Below are positions 35,964 through 44,589 of a DNA stretch of 58,266 nt, piece by piece. Each line of letters begins with the position of its first letter. Positions within the stretch are counted from its first letter, which is position 1. The position numbers were made by a program, and so were the translations under genes. The notes below the pieces were generated by a model. The model was not told the origin of the DNA, did not search any database, and saw only the letters and a list, made by a program, of their open reading frames with translations. The stretch covers positions 1-58,266 of the forward strand of contig NZ_SCFN01000014.1 of NCBI RefSeq assembly GCF_004138285.1, in the 5' to 3' direction. Origin of the DNA: Gottfriedia acidiceleris. GTDB taxonomy: Bacteria > Bacillota > Bacilli > Bacillales > Bacillaceae_G.

Positions 35964-37097
35964 ATGCGAGCGGTTACTTATCAAGGGCATTATAATGTAA
36001 AAACGATTAAAGTAGATGATCCAAAAATTCAACATAAAGACGATGTCATTATTAAAATTACTTCAACCGCGATCTGTGGTTCTGATTTACATCTCTACCA
36101 AGGAAATTTTCCAATTAAGGAAGGCTATATTATTGGACATGAGCCGATGGGAATAGTTGAAGAAGTTGGTTCAGGTGTTACTAATTTAAAAAAAGGGGAT
36201 CGAGTCGTAATTCCATTTACAGTAGCATGCGGAACTTGTCCATATTGTAATCATGGTTTACAAAGTCAGTGCGATAACTCGAATCCACATTATGATTCAG
36301 GTGGCTATTTTGGCTATACTTCCAAGTTTGGAGATTATCCAGGTGGACAAGCAGAGTATTTAAGGGTACCGTTTGGCAATTATACACCGTTTAAAATACC
36401 AGAAAGCTGTGAGTTAGATGATGATCATCTATTGTTTCTCTCAGATGTACTACCAACTGCATATTGGAGTGTTGATCATGCAGGAGTGAAAGAGCGAGAT
36501 ACAGTCATTGTATTAGGATGTGGTCCAATTGGGTTAATGGCTCAGGAGTTTGCCTGGAAAAAAGGCGCAAAAAGAGTTATTGCAGTAGATTATATCGATT
36601 ATCGATTAGAACATTCGAAAAAGATGAATAAAACTGAAACCTATGATTTTTCGAAAGATCCAGATATGGGTGAAACCTTAAAGGAGATAACAAAAGGTGG
36701 AGCTGATGTTGTAATTGATTGTGTTGGTATGGATGGGAAGAAATCGCCGTTAGAATTCATTGAACAGAAAATGAAATTACAAGGTGGAACACTAGGACCA
36801 ATTCAAATTGCTACAAAAGCTGTTAAAAAATGTGGAACTGTTCAAATCACAGGAGTTTATGGTGGGAACTATAATGCTTTTCCTTTAGGCGCATTTTTTA
36901 GTAGAAATATTAATATAAAAATGGGTCAAGCTCCGGCAAGACATTATATGCCATTCCTATATGAACAAATAGAAAGTGAAAAGATTGATCCAACAAAAAT
37001 TATTACTCATAAATTATCTTTAGATGAAGCAGATCATGCTTATCATATTTTTAATAATAAAGAAGATAATTGTATTAAAGTAGTTTTGAAACCATAA
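35964..37097 (+). CDS. Zinc-dependent alcohol dehydrogenase (MDR family)
   Basis: A 377-residue medium-chain dehydrogenase. The catalytic zinc site shows C in STAICGSDLH and H in GHEPMGIVEEVG. The structural zinc lobe is CGTCPYCNHGLQSQC. The NAD-binding VLGCGPIGLMAQ follows. It resembles glutathione-independent formaldehyde dehydrogenases and sorbitol dehydrogenase relatives, so the substrate is open. TTAGGAGGG precedes ATG. It stands as a single gene, preceded by the 21-bp repeats. Confidence 0.9.
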   Translation: MRAVTYQGHYNVKTIKVDDPKIQHKDDVIIKITSTAICGSDLHLYQGNFPIKEGYIIGHEPMGIVEEVGSGVTNLKKGDRVVIPFTVACGTCPYCNHGLQSQCDNSNPHYDSGGYFGYTSKFGDYPGGQAEYLRVPFGNYTPFKIPESCELDDDHLLFLSDVLPTAYWSVDHAGVKERDTVIVLGCGPIGLMAQEFAWKKGAKRVIAVDYIDYRLEHSKKMNKTETYDFSKDPDMGETLKEITKGGADVVIDCVGMDGKKSPLEFIEQKMKLQGGTLGPIQIATKAVKKCGTVQITGVYGGNYNAFPLGAFFSRNINIKMGQAPARHYMPFLYEQIESEKIDPTKIITHKLSLDEADHAYHIFNNKEDNCIKVVLKP

Positions 37098-37098
37098 A

Positions 37099-37128
37099 TA
37101 AAGGAGGTCAATATTTTGAACTCCTTTA
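37099..37128. terminator. Weak bidirectional hairpin
   Basis: AAAGGAG and CTCCTTT flank an AT-rich loop between the dehydrogenase and the convergent MFS gene. No proper T-tract follows. Confidence 0.4.
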
Positions 37129-37135
37129 AATTTAT

Positions 37136-38386
37136 CTAGAGAGATATCTTATTTTGTTTATAATCTAATTGATTTGAATGCGACATTTTATAGGCCATCA
37201 CTCCAAATAATACTCCCGCCAGTCCTCTGAATATTGTTGAAATAATCATCGCAATATTCATACTGAATGATTCAAGTAAAAAAACACCAAATTGTGGAGC
37301 GATGAAGGCAACGATTGAAAGTAAGAAATTATAATTAGCAATATAGGAAGTGCGATGTTCTTCTTCAGTAGCCTCTAGTAAGCTATTAAATAATATTAAA
37401 ACTGTACCAGATACAAAAAATCCTGAAGTAAAGTTTACGATAAATAAGTATACATAATTTGTTGATAAAATATTTAAAATAGGTGCAGAGGCCATTCCGA
37501 TTGAAATCCAAATTAATAATTGAGTATTACTATAACGGTTCGCCATCTTTGCCCACCAACGAAAGCTAACGATTTGTGAAAGTTGGTTGCTTACTGTAAA
37601 TAAACTAATCCAAAAAGCAGTTGCATGAGCAAATCTTATTTGATAAATCGAAAATAAAGACCATGCCATTTGCCACGCGAAGTTAAAAAATAGTGCACAA
37701 ACTAAAAATGAGATATAGGGTTTATACTGAAAAAGATGTTTTGAAAAAGGAGAATGATGATTTGAAATTTCAATTTTTTGCTTCTCCTCTTTATGTTTCA
37801 ATATATAAAAGAACTCAATCATTCCAAATATAAATGCAAATAAAAAAAGTAATTGATATGGAAGGGCACTTTTTGGGCTAATGGATTTCATACATATTCC
37901 TGCTACAAGCGTTACAATCATTCCCGTAAAGGTTAGTATTCTATTTCGATTGCCAAAAAATGTGTTTCGACGATCTGCTGGAATTAAATCACCAATAAAT
38001 GCTTGCCAGCTTAAGTTTAAAAATGTACCGGGAAAATTCATTAATGCAATTAAAATAACAAAAAACCATGCGATATGCTCTGATTTAATAAATGGAAGAA
38101 AAACCATTATTAATAGAAAGAAACGCGTAAAGAAAATGGAGTAAGCAGTGAATTTTCTTTTCTCTTCTAACTTATTAACCATAAACGCAGCTGGGAGCAT
38201 TGCGGCCATTCCGACAATTGAAGGTAAGGAAGAAATTAAACCAACTTGATAATTGGTAGCACCTAAAATTGCAATTGCGAACAATATAAAATAGTTATTT
38301 GATAAACTAATTGCGATTGTAGATGCGGCTCCATTTTTAATACTCTGGGATTCATTGTGTAGCACATCCTGTTTACTGTAAATCAA
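37136..38386 (-). CDS. MFS transporter
   Basis: A 416-residue membrane protein with about twelve hydrophobic segments. The loop after helix 2 carries MVNKLEEKRK, a variant of the MFS A motif, and the loop after helix 4 has GDLIPADRRNTFFGNRNR, typical of MFS efflux proteins. A central cytoplasmic loop (KHKEEKQKIEI) separates the halves. The start is TTG 38386 with AGAAGGA about 7 bases before it on the minus strand. Substrate unknown. Confidence 0.85.
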   Translation of the reverse strand: MIYSKQDVLHNESQSIKNGAASTIAISLSNNYFILFAIAILGATNYQVGLISSLPSIVGMAAMLPAAFMVNKLEEKRKFTAYSIFFTRFFLLIMVFLPFIKSEHIAWFFVILIALMNFPGTFLNLSWQAFIGDLIPADRRNTFFGNRNRILTFTGMIVTLVAGICMKSISPKSALPYQLLFLFAFIFGMIEFFYILKHKEEKQKIEISNHHSPFSKHLFQYKPYISFLVCALFFNFAWQMAWSLFSIYQIRFAHATAFWISLFTVSNQLSQIVSFRWWAKMANRYSNTQLLIWISIGMASAPILNILSTNYVYLFIVNFTSGFFVSGTVLILFNSLLEATEEEHRTSYIANYNFLLSIVAFIAPQFGVFLLESFSMNIAMIISTIFRGLAGVLFGVMAYKMSHSNQLDYKQNKISL

Positions 38387-38770
38387 CTGACGTTCCTTCT
38401 TCCTTTTTTAATTTCATAATTTAGATAAAATATTCGATTTTAAATTTTTAAATAATTCATTAGAACAATAGCATATTTATTCACTAAATTCTATGTTTTA
38501 GAACTAAGATTTAATGTAAAATAATGGCTTTATTTTAAGTAGAAATTTCCAAAAATTAGCTATTAATTTCAGAGTTTAAAAATTGCATTTTATAGTTATT
38601 TTTAATAAACTAGAATAATCTGTCTGATGTACTAGGAATCATATTTTAACCATATTAAATATTGGAAAGAACATTTTTTAATAGTTAAGCCATACTAATA
38701 TTAGAATTGACGTAAAAATAATCCTAATTATTTCATCGTCAATTTTTTATTTCACTTTAGGAAATTATAT
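38387..38770. other. AT-rich intergenic stretch
   Basis: About 380 bases upstream of the MFS gene hold no supportable gene or terminator. They lead into the structured element at 38771. Confidence 0.45.
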
Positions 38771-38910
38771 ATTGGCAACGATGATAAGTGCTCGACGTAG
38801 TAGCCAATTCTAGGTATAGAGTATAAGTGCAACTACGTCTCTGACTTCGCTCAAAAAGGTTTGCCAATAGACAAGTTTTCTTTATTTACATAATGAACTA
38901 TATTCGGCAA
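38771..38910 (+). promoter_or_regulatory. Candidate structured leader RNA
   Basis: ATTGGCAA (38771-38778) pairs with TTGCCAAT (38861-38868), and inside it GACGTAGT (38794-38801) pairs with ACTACGTC (38832-38839). The tract is richer in G and C than its surroundings. GGCAA recurs at 38906-38910, directly joined to the GGAGAAG ribosome binding site of the next gene, so TTGCC could pair with either copy. It looks like a switch, but does not match a riboswitch I know. Confidence 0.4.
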
Positions 38911-38923
38911 GGAGAAGAGACAT

Positions 38924-39298
38924 ATGTTTTCACCAGTTTACAAGGTAAATGATGAAGGAGAAATTTATTTAAGTACGAAAAGTTTTTCAGTTTCATACGA
39001 CCAATTTAAAGAGGATGAGCAAGGAAACGCATACGTAATTGTAAAAAGCGGGGAAGAACCTCTAATTAGAGTAAAGCTACTTCTTCAAAATATAGGTAAT
39101 GCGAAAACACCGGAATTAGAAGTGAAAAACAAATCTGGACTAGGTCAGGTGGAAATAAGATTACTTCGAGTAAAAATTAAAAAATTCAAAAATGGATGGG
39201 GAGCAAAAATTGCTTTATCGAATGGAGAGGTAACGATTAAAGGAGATATTCCAAAACACGTCAAGATCCAAGTGGTTCGAAAAGTAAAGTTAGCGTAA
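38924..39298 (+). CDS. Hypothetical protein, beta-rich, 124 residues
   Basis: I do not recognise this protein. It has no signal peptide or membrane segment and an alternating hydrophobic-charged pattern typical of a beta-sandwich; the C-terminal half is Lys-rich. GGAGAAG lies 7 bases before ATG. The structured element upstream is the only hint of regulation. A hairpin terminator follows at 39444. Confidence 0.65.
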   Translation: MFSPVYKVNDEGEIYLSTKSFSVSYDQFKEDEQGNAYVIVKSGEEPLIRVKLLLQNIGNAKTPELEVKNKSGLGQVEIRLLRVKIKKFKNGWGAKIALSNGEVTIKGDIPKHVKIQVVRKVKLA

Positions 39299-39404
39299 GT
39301 AGTATTTTTAATTAATTTAAAATTTAATGAATTTTGTTCTAATATTTTCTTGTACTTATTATATATATTACTCTTAAAATTTTTAATCTAAAAATCTTAT
39401 TCAT

Positions 39405-39476
39405 AATGAATGGAGACTGTTAGACAGTTTAACCTCCGACTTTAGCCTGAGTTCTCAAACGACTCAGGTTTTTTAT
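39405..39476 (+). terminator. Double hairpin ending in a terminator
   Basis: CCTGAGT (39446-39452) and ACTCAGG (39462-39468) form the terminator stem with T6. Directly upstream GGAG...CTCC encloses ACTGT/ACAGT (about 39410-39436). The second hairpin is unusual for a plain terminator and could belong to a small RNA. Confidence 0.7.
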
Positions 39477-39734
39477 TGAATTATTCAAGTAAATATTTTC
39501 TTTTTTAGATTTACTACTTTGAAAAAATATATTAAATGAATCAAACAATTTTGTGGAATATATAAAGGATTTATTGTGGTATTAAGGAATATTTAAAGAA
39601 AATAATATTTTCTAATAAACTTTTTTAATGATACTATTTAACAAAATAATTAATCAGATCCCCAATAGGTTCTAGTTATTTACTAATACCATTATTTTAG
39701 TTATCGGACTATAAAATAAATTGTTATTAAGGAT

Positions 39735-40622
39735 GTGAAAGTAATTAATATTGAAAATATAGAAGCGTTTATACATGTAATACACTATGGTAGCTTTAAC
39801 AAAGCTGCGGAATCACTTTTTCTGACACAACCAACAGTTACAGCTAGAATTCAATCGTTGGAAAGGGAATTAAATTGCCAACTTTTTCACCGTACTGGTA
39901 AGCAAGTTAATATCACAGAAGAAGGTAAGCGTTTCTTACCGTATGCTCAACAATTAGTTCATATATACGAAAAAGGGAAAATGCATATAAATCCAAAAAA
40001 ATCTCACAATAATGAATTGAAAATTGGCTGCACAGTATCAGTTTCAAATTATGTAATATCAGAAATTCTGCCAAAGTTATCTTTAAGTAATAAAGAAATA
40101 CATTATAAAGTTATTACAGGAAAGAGCGATGAATTAATAAATAAAGTATTAAATAATGAAATTGATATAGGTTTTGTTCGGAAAATAAGTCACCCTAGTT
40201 TAGAATCAATTAAATTATTTGAGGATCCAATTACACTTTATGTATATCAAGGTCATCCGTTTATTTCAAGAAATTTAATTACAATCCAAGATATTGCTCA
40301 AGAGAATCTTATTTTTTTTGAATGCGGCTCATTGGATTGGCTTAGAATTCATCGGTTATTTGAAAATCTAGAAGCTCCTCCAAATATAAGAATTCATACT
40401 GATAGTTCCGAGATGGCTAAAAAACTTATTTTAGAACGATTTGGAATTGCTTTCTTGCCTAGTATAAGTGTGAAGAGAGAAGTTAGTGAAGGATTGCTAT
40501 ATCCAATACATATTGAAGAAACAAAAGGAATTTATCTACAAACAAATATTTTCTGTAATCGTGGAGAATATACAGATTTACTGAATGAAATAGTTGATTT
40601 AAGCAAAGAGTTGGTGAAATAA
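39735..40622 (+). CDS. LysR-family regulator of the sulfur operon
   Basis: A LysR protein of about 295 residues: N-terminal winged helix (GSFNKAAESLFLTQPTVTARIQSLE) and a periplasmic-binding-type effector domain. It precedes, in the same direction, an operon like the one controlled by YtlI/AscR in Bacillus subtilis, so it is probably its activator. The only canonical start before the conserved part is GTG 39735, but this overlaps the ribosome binding site AAGGATGTG. ATT 39744, 6 bases after that site, would give INIENIEAF, which matches LysR N-termini better; a non-AUG start is possible. A terminator overlaps its stop codon. Confidence 0.87.
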   Translation: MKVINIENIEAFIHVIHYGSFNKAAESLFLTQPTVTARIQSLERELNCQLFHRTGKQVNITEEGKRFLPYAQQLVHIYEKGKMHINPKKSHNNELKIGCTVSVSNYVISEILPKLSLSNKEIHYKVITGKSDELINKVLNNEIDIGFVRKISHPSLESIKLFEDPITLYVYQGHPFISRNLITIQDIAQENLIFFECGSLDWLRIHRLFENLEAPPNIRIHTDSSEMAKKLILERFGIAFLPSISVKREVSEGLLYPIHIEETKGIYLQTNIFCNRGEYTDLLNEIVDLSKELVK

Positions 40623-40637
40623 CCAGCTCTTTTTTTA
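40605..40637 (+). terminator. Terminator overlapping the LysR stop codon
   Basis: AGAGTTGGT (40607-40615) pairs with ACCAGCTCT (40622-40630) with one G-T pair, followed by T7. The stop codon TAA (40620-40622) lies in the loop. Confidence 0.8.
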
Positions 40638-40777
40638 TTAGGAAAGTTAAAGTTTTATGCAATTTAAATAGTACTGAGAGAAATCCATGAGACTTATTAA
40701 GAACAATAGATAACAATTATGCTGTATAAGTACAAGCATAAACTTAGAATTCGTCCTATAAGTTAATTCAAATATTT

Positions 40778-40802
40778 AATAGAACGATAGAAAAGTTCTA
40801 TT
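40778..40802. promoter_or_regulatory. Candidate LysR operator
   Basis: AATAGAAC (40778-40785) and GTTCTATT (40795-40802) are perfect inverted repeats with 9 bases between, ending 10 bases before the -35 of the operon promoter. This position suits a LysR-type activator. Binding is inferred. Confidence 0.5.
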
Positions 40803-40812
40803 GAAAAACCCG

Positions 40813-40841
40813 TTGACTAAATTTTCTGTCAGTGATAAAGT
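40813..40841 (+). promoter_or_regulatory. Probable promoter of the sulfur operon
   Basis: TTGACT (40813-40818) and TAAAGT (40836-40841) are 17 bases apart. The weak -10 is consistent with a need for an activator. Confidence 0.55.
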
Positions 40842-40909
40842 TTATAACAATTAATTCCAAGTTAACCGATAAGAAATATTGGTTTTGTAAAACGTGAGGA
40901 GGGAAAGCT

Positions 40910-41455
40910 TTGAAGGATATCGTCATTATTTCTGCTAGTTCATCACCAAACTCGAGGTTGAATGGCATACTCCAATTTGTTAAAGAAAAATGGATCAAAG
41001 AAGGTATTAATGTATGTCAGGTAAATATTGGGGATTTACCATCGGAATCTTTAATTAAAAGTGATTTTAATAATGAAGAAATTAAAGAGGCGCTTAATAA
41101 AATTGAGAATTCGATTGGTGTTGTTATTGCAGGACCTGTTTATAAAGCATCTTATTCTGGTTTATTAAAAATATTTTTAGATTTAATACCTCAGAATGGT
41201 TTGAAAAATAAAGTTGTCCTTCCTATTTTTATTGGCGGTACAATTGCTCATTTACTAAGTCTAGAATATGCATTAAAACCAGTTCTCTCTGTACTTGGGG
41301 GAAACCATTTTGTAACGGGGGTTTATGCGATTGATGATTGGATTAGTAGAGATTATCAAAATCATTTTTCTTTATCAAATGAATTAACAGAGAGGTTAAA
41401 TAAAGCAACTGAAGAATTATCCGAAGAGTTAATTTGGCTAGCAGTAAGACCCTAA
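40910..41455 (+). CDS. NADPH-dependent FMN reductase (SsuE-like)
   Basis: A 181-residue flavodoxin-like reductase with the phosphate-binding SASSSPNSRLN loop at the N-terminus and GPVYKASYSGLLKIFLDL. It would supply reduced FMN to the flavin-dependent monooxygenases at the end of this operon. TTG 40910 is the start, after GAGGAGGGA. It is the first gene of the operon and lies behind the LysR-linked promoter. Confidence 0.88.
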   Translation: MKDIVIISASSSPNSRLNGILQFVKEKWIKEGINVCQVNIGDLPSESLIKSDFNNEEIKEALNKIENSIGVVIAGPVYKASYSGLLKIFLDLIPQNGLKNKVVLPIFIGGTIAHLLSLEYALKPVLSVLGGNHFVTGVYAIDDWISRDYQNHFSLSNELTERLNKATEELSEELIWLAVRP

Positions 41456-41485
41456 AAAAAATTATTAAGAAATGAGGAAATGGGA

Positions 41486-42307
41486 ATGAAAAAGTTTGTA
41501 ATTACACTTGTATCGTTAGTAGTCATAGTTTTAATCATTACATTTGCTTTAAAAAATAAAGATAAAGAGGCAGCAACAGCTTCTGATTCAAATACAAAAG
41601 TTCAAATGATTGTCGTAGGTACAGGTACACAATTTCCTAAAGTGTGCTTTATCGATAAAGATGGAAATTTAACTGGCTTTGACGTTGAACTAGTAAAAGA
41701 AATTGATAAAAGATTACCAGAATACAAGTTTGATTTAAAAACGTATGAATTTTCGAGCTTATTGTTAAGTCTGGAAACTAAGAAAATCGATTTTGTTGCA
41801 CATGAAATCGAAAAAAATCCAGAGAGGGAAGAGAAATATTTATTTAATAAAGAAGCTTATGCACATTGGAAAAATAAAATCGTTGTGGCAAAAGGGAATA
41901 ATTCAATTCAATCAATCGATGATTTAAAAGGCAAAAAGGTATTAACATCGGCTACAAGTGCAGAAGCACAGATTCTTGAAAACTATAATAAAGCACATAA
42001 TAACGCAATTAAAATTGTTTATCAAAATGGTGGAGCGAATGACACTGTACAACAAATCACGTCTGGGCGAGTAGATGCTACAGTTGCTGCAGATTTTACT
42101 TTATCTTTGATTGATCCAAAAGGTGAATTAAAGACAGTAGGTCCAGCTTTAACCGAGGCTGATGTATTGTTTGCATTTAGAAAAAATGATGCAAAAGATC
42201 AACAATTAGCAGATGCAATTGACGGAGCATTAGTAAAAATAAAAGCTGATGGAACACTTGCTAAGTTAAGTAAACAATGGTTAGGTGCAGATTTTACAAA
42301 TAATTAA
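41486..42307 (+). CDS. Amino-acid ABC transporter substrate-binding protein (TcyJ/K-like)
   Basis: A type 3 periplasmic-binding-domain protein for polar amino acids or cystine-like compounds (GFDVELVKEIDKRLP, LLSLETKKIDFVAHEIEK, KKVLTSATSAEAQ, LAKLSKQWLGADF). It belongs with the two permeases and the ATPase that follow. The N-terminus has a hydrophobic helix (about residues 4-23) but no lipobox Cys, so it appears anchored by an uncleaved helix or simply secreted, unlike Bacillus lipoprotein homologues. ATG 41486 is preferred to 41480 because GAGG (41474-41477) is then 8 bases away. Confidence 0.88.
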   Translation: MKKFVITLVSLVVIVLIITFALKNKDKEAATASDSNTKVQMIVVGTGTQFPKVCFIDKDGNLTGFDVELVKEIDKRLPEYKFDLKTYEFSSLLLSLETKKIDFVAHEIEKNPEREEKYLFNKEAYAHWKNKIVVAKGNNSIQSIDDLKGKKVLTSATSAEAQILENYNKAHNNAIKIVYQNGGANDTVQQITSGRVDATVAADFTLSLIDPKGELKTVGPALTEADVLFAFRKNDAKDQQLADAIDGALVKIKADGTLAKLSKQWLGADFTNN

Positions 42308-42332
42308 AGCAAAAACCAAAGGGTGAGAAGAA

Positions 42333-43115
42333 ATGGGTGCTGAATTTAAAGCTGTTTTGATAATTGAGTATTTTCTTAAATTACTACCTTTTATAAAGAT
42401 TTCGTTAATCATTGTCGGGAGCTCTATTTTAGTGGGGTTGGGCATTGGGTTACTTATAGCTCTACCAAGATTGTATAAGGTACCAATTTTTCAAAGAATC
42501 TCGCAGGTATATGTTTCGTTTTTTAGAGGAACTCCAATTTTAATTCAATTATTTTTAATTTATTATGGTGTACCTGAGATATTGAAACTAATAAAAGTAG
42601 ACGTTAGTAGAATCGATGTTTTGTATTTTGTCATTTTAACATATGGCTTACACAGTGCAGCCTTTATTTCAGAAGGGATTCGTGCATCAGTTAGTGCTGT
42701 AGATCGAGGACAAATTGAAGCGGCATATTCAGTTGGAATGGATAGTTACCAAGCTTTTAAGAGAATCATTGCACCACAAGCTTTCACTATTTGGATACCA
42801 ATATTAGGGAATTTATTAATAGGAACTCTAAAAGATACATCATTAGCGTTTACGTTAGGAGTGATGGAGTTAACGGGTCAGTCACAGACATTAGGATTAC
42901 TAAATCGCCATTTCATTGAATCTTATCTTGCTCTTGCAATCATGTATTTTATTTTAAGTGTCTTTCTTGAAAAAGGATTTAACTTATTAGAAAAGCGGTT
43001 TGGAAAATATGAAAGTATTAGTGTTGAAAAGCATGTAAAGTCTTTTAAAATCCGTAATCTATTCGGAAAAATGAACCGTGACGTCGTAGTTGTGAAAGAG
43101 AGTACGAGATTATGA
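42333..43115 (+). CDS. tcyL: Amino-acid ABC transporter permease (TcyL-like)
   Basis: A 260-residue HisM-type permease with four or five helices and the cytoplasmic EAA loop IEAAYSVGMDSYQAFKRIIAPQAF that docks the ATPase. FRGTPILIQLFLIYYGVPE is the family's second signature. It pairs with the next permease in the importer. AAGGGTGAG precedes ATG, and it overlaps the next gene by four bases. Confidence 0.9.
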   Translation: MGAEFKAVLIIEYFLKLLPFIKISLIIVGSSILVGLGIGLLIALPRLYKVPIFQRISQVYVSFFRGTPILIQLFLIYYGVPEILKLIKVDVSRIDVLYFVILTYGLHSAAFISEGIRASVSAVDRGQIEAAYSVGMDSYQAFKRIIAPQAFTIWIPILGNLLIGTLKDTSLAFTLGVMELTGQSQTLGLLNRHFIESYLALAIMYFILSVFLEKGFNLLEKRFGKYESISVEKHVKSFKIRNLFGKMNRDVVVVKESTRL

Positions 43116-43822
43116 AACTAGATATCTCATTTATATGGCAAGCATTTATACAAATTCTACCTGCGATTCCAACTTCACTTTTCATTACTGTTTTGTCAGT
43201 CTTTATTGGATTTTTTATAGGAACTTTTACTGCAATTGTTCGGATTTATAAAGTCCCAATTCTGAGTCAGGCTGCATCTAGTTACGTTACGATTATTCGA
43301 GGAACGCCAATGATAACGCATTTGTTAATTATTTATTACTCGGTCTCGATGTTACTAGATCCATTTGCTAAACATTATCACTTTGGATTTAATTCATCAT
43401 CAATACCAATGATGGCTTTTGCAATTATATCTTTTTCTATTACAGCAGGTGCGTACTTATCTGAGGTGGTTAGAGCTGGAATTACAAGTATCGATCGAGG
43501 GCAAATCGAAGCTGCTTATTCAGTGGGTATGACAACAACACAAGCACTTAGACGAATAGTATTTCCGCAAGCCTTCGCTGTGAGTTTACCAAATTTATCA
43601 AATACATTTATTGGCATGCTACATGGATCAACTTTGGCATTCATTGTTTCTGTTGTGGATATAAACGCAAAGGCACAAATTGTAGCCTCTACAAATTGGA
43701 AGTTTTTTGAGGCTTATATTGCAGCTGCATTAATTTTTTGGGGAATCACTTTTGTCATTGAGAGAATGACAAGTTTATTAGAAAAGAGATTTAGTGTCTT
43801 TAGTCGAGGTGGAGTGAAATGA
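43112..43822 (+). CDS. tcyM: Amino-acid ABC transporter permease (TcyM-like)
   Basis: A 236-residue partner permease with IRGTPMITHLLIIYYSV and the EAA loop IEAAYSVGMTTTQALRRIVFPQAF. Both ends overlap neighbouring genes by four bases (ATGA), which fits fixed stoichiometry of the importer. Two non-identical permeases imply a heterodimer. Confidence 0.9.
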   Translation: MKLDISFIWQAFIQILPAIPTSLFITVLSVFIGFFIGTFTAIVRIYKVPILSQAASSYVTIIRGTPMITHLLIIYYSVSMLLDPFAKHYHFGFNSSSIPMMAFAIISFSITAGAYLSEVVRAGITSIDRGQIEAAYSVGMTTTQALRRIVFPQAFAVSLPNLSNTFIGMLHGSTLAFIVSVVDINAKAQIVASTNWKFFEAYIAAALIFWGITFVIERMTSLLEKRFSVFSRGGVK

Positions 43823-44571
43823 TTACTTTAACGAATGTAACAAAGTCCTTTGGAAAAAATCACGTGCTAAAAGGTATCGACTTAACTGTTAAAAAAGGTG
43901 AGGTCGTCGCAATTCTTGGACCAAGTGGATCAGGGAAAACAACTTTACTTCGTTGTATAAATTATTTAGAAAAACCTAGTAAAGGGCAAATTACAGTAGA
44001 CGATTTTAAAGTAGATTTTAGTCAAGCTTCCAAAAACGAAATTCTTTTATTACGTCAGAAAACAGCTATGGTATTTCAGCAATTTAATTTATTTAAAAAT
44101 AAAACAGTTGTTGAAAATGTAATGGAAGGATTAATAGTAGCTAAAAAATGGTCAAAGGAAGCAGCTTACAAAAAAAGCGCTGAATTGCTTGAGAAAGTAG
44201 GCTTAGGAAACAAGTTAGATTCTTACCCTATACAGTTATCAGGTGGACAGCAACAAAGAGTAGGAATTGCTCGTGCTCTTGCTTTAAATCCAGAAGTCAT
44301 TTTATTCGACGAACCAACCTCTGCATTAGACCCTGAATTAGTAGGTGAAGTATTAGCGATTATACGCAAAATAGCAAAAGAAGGAATTACATTGATTATC
44401 GTTACACATGAAATGGCATTTGCAAGGGATGTAGCCAACCATGTTGTGTTTATGGACGGCGGCATAATTGTAGAGGAAGGAAATCCAAAAGAAATATTTC
44501 AATCACCTAAAGAAGAAAGAACAATTCAGTTTTTAAAACGATTTTCAGAGGAAGACATGTACTATATTTAA
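43819..44571 (+). CDS. tcyN: Amino-acid ABC transporter ATP-binding protein (TcyN-like)
   Basis: A 250-residue ATPase with Walker A GPSGSGKTT, Q-loop VFQQFNLF, signature LSGGQQQR, Walker B VILFDEPTSALDP and the switch His in VTHEM. It energises the import of cystine or S-substituted cysteines by the two upstream permeases. The pair of genes overlaps by four bases. Confidence 0.93.
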   Translation: MITLTNVTKSFGKNHVLKGIDLTVKKGEVVAILGPSGSGKTTLLRCINYLEKPSKGQITVDDFKVDFSQASKNEILLLRQKTAMVFQQFNLFKNKTVVENVMEGLIVAKKWSKEAAYKKSAELLEKVGLGNKLDSYPIQLSGGQQQRVGIARALALNPEVILFDEPTSALDPELVGEVLAIIRKIAKEGITLIIVTHEMAFARDVANHVVFMDGGIIVEEGNPKEIFQSPKEERTIQFLKRFSEEDMYYI

Positions 44572-44589
44572 AAAAATGGAGGAAAGTAA

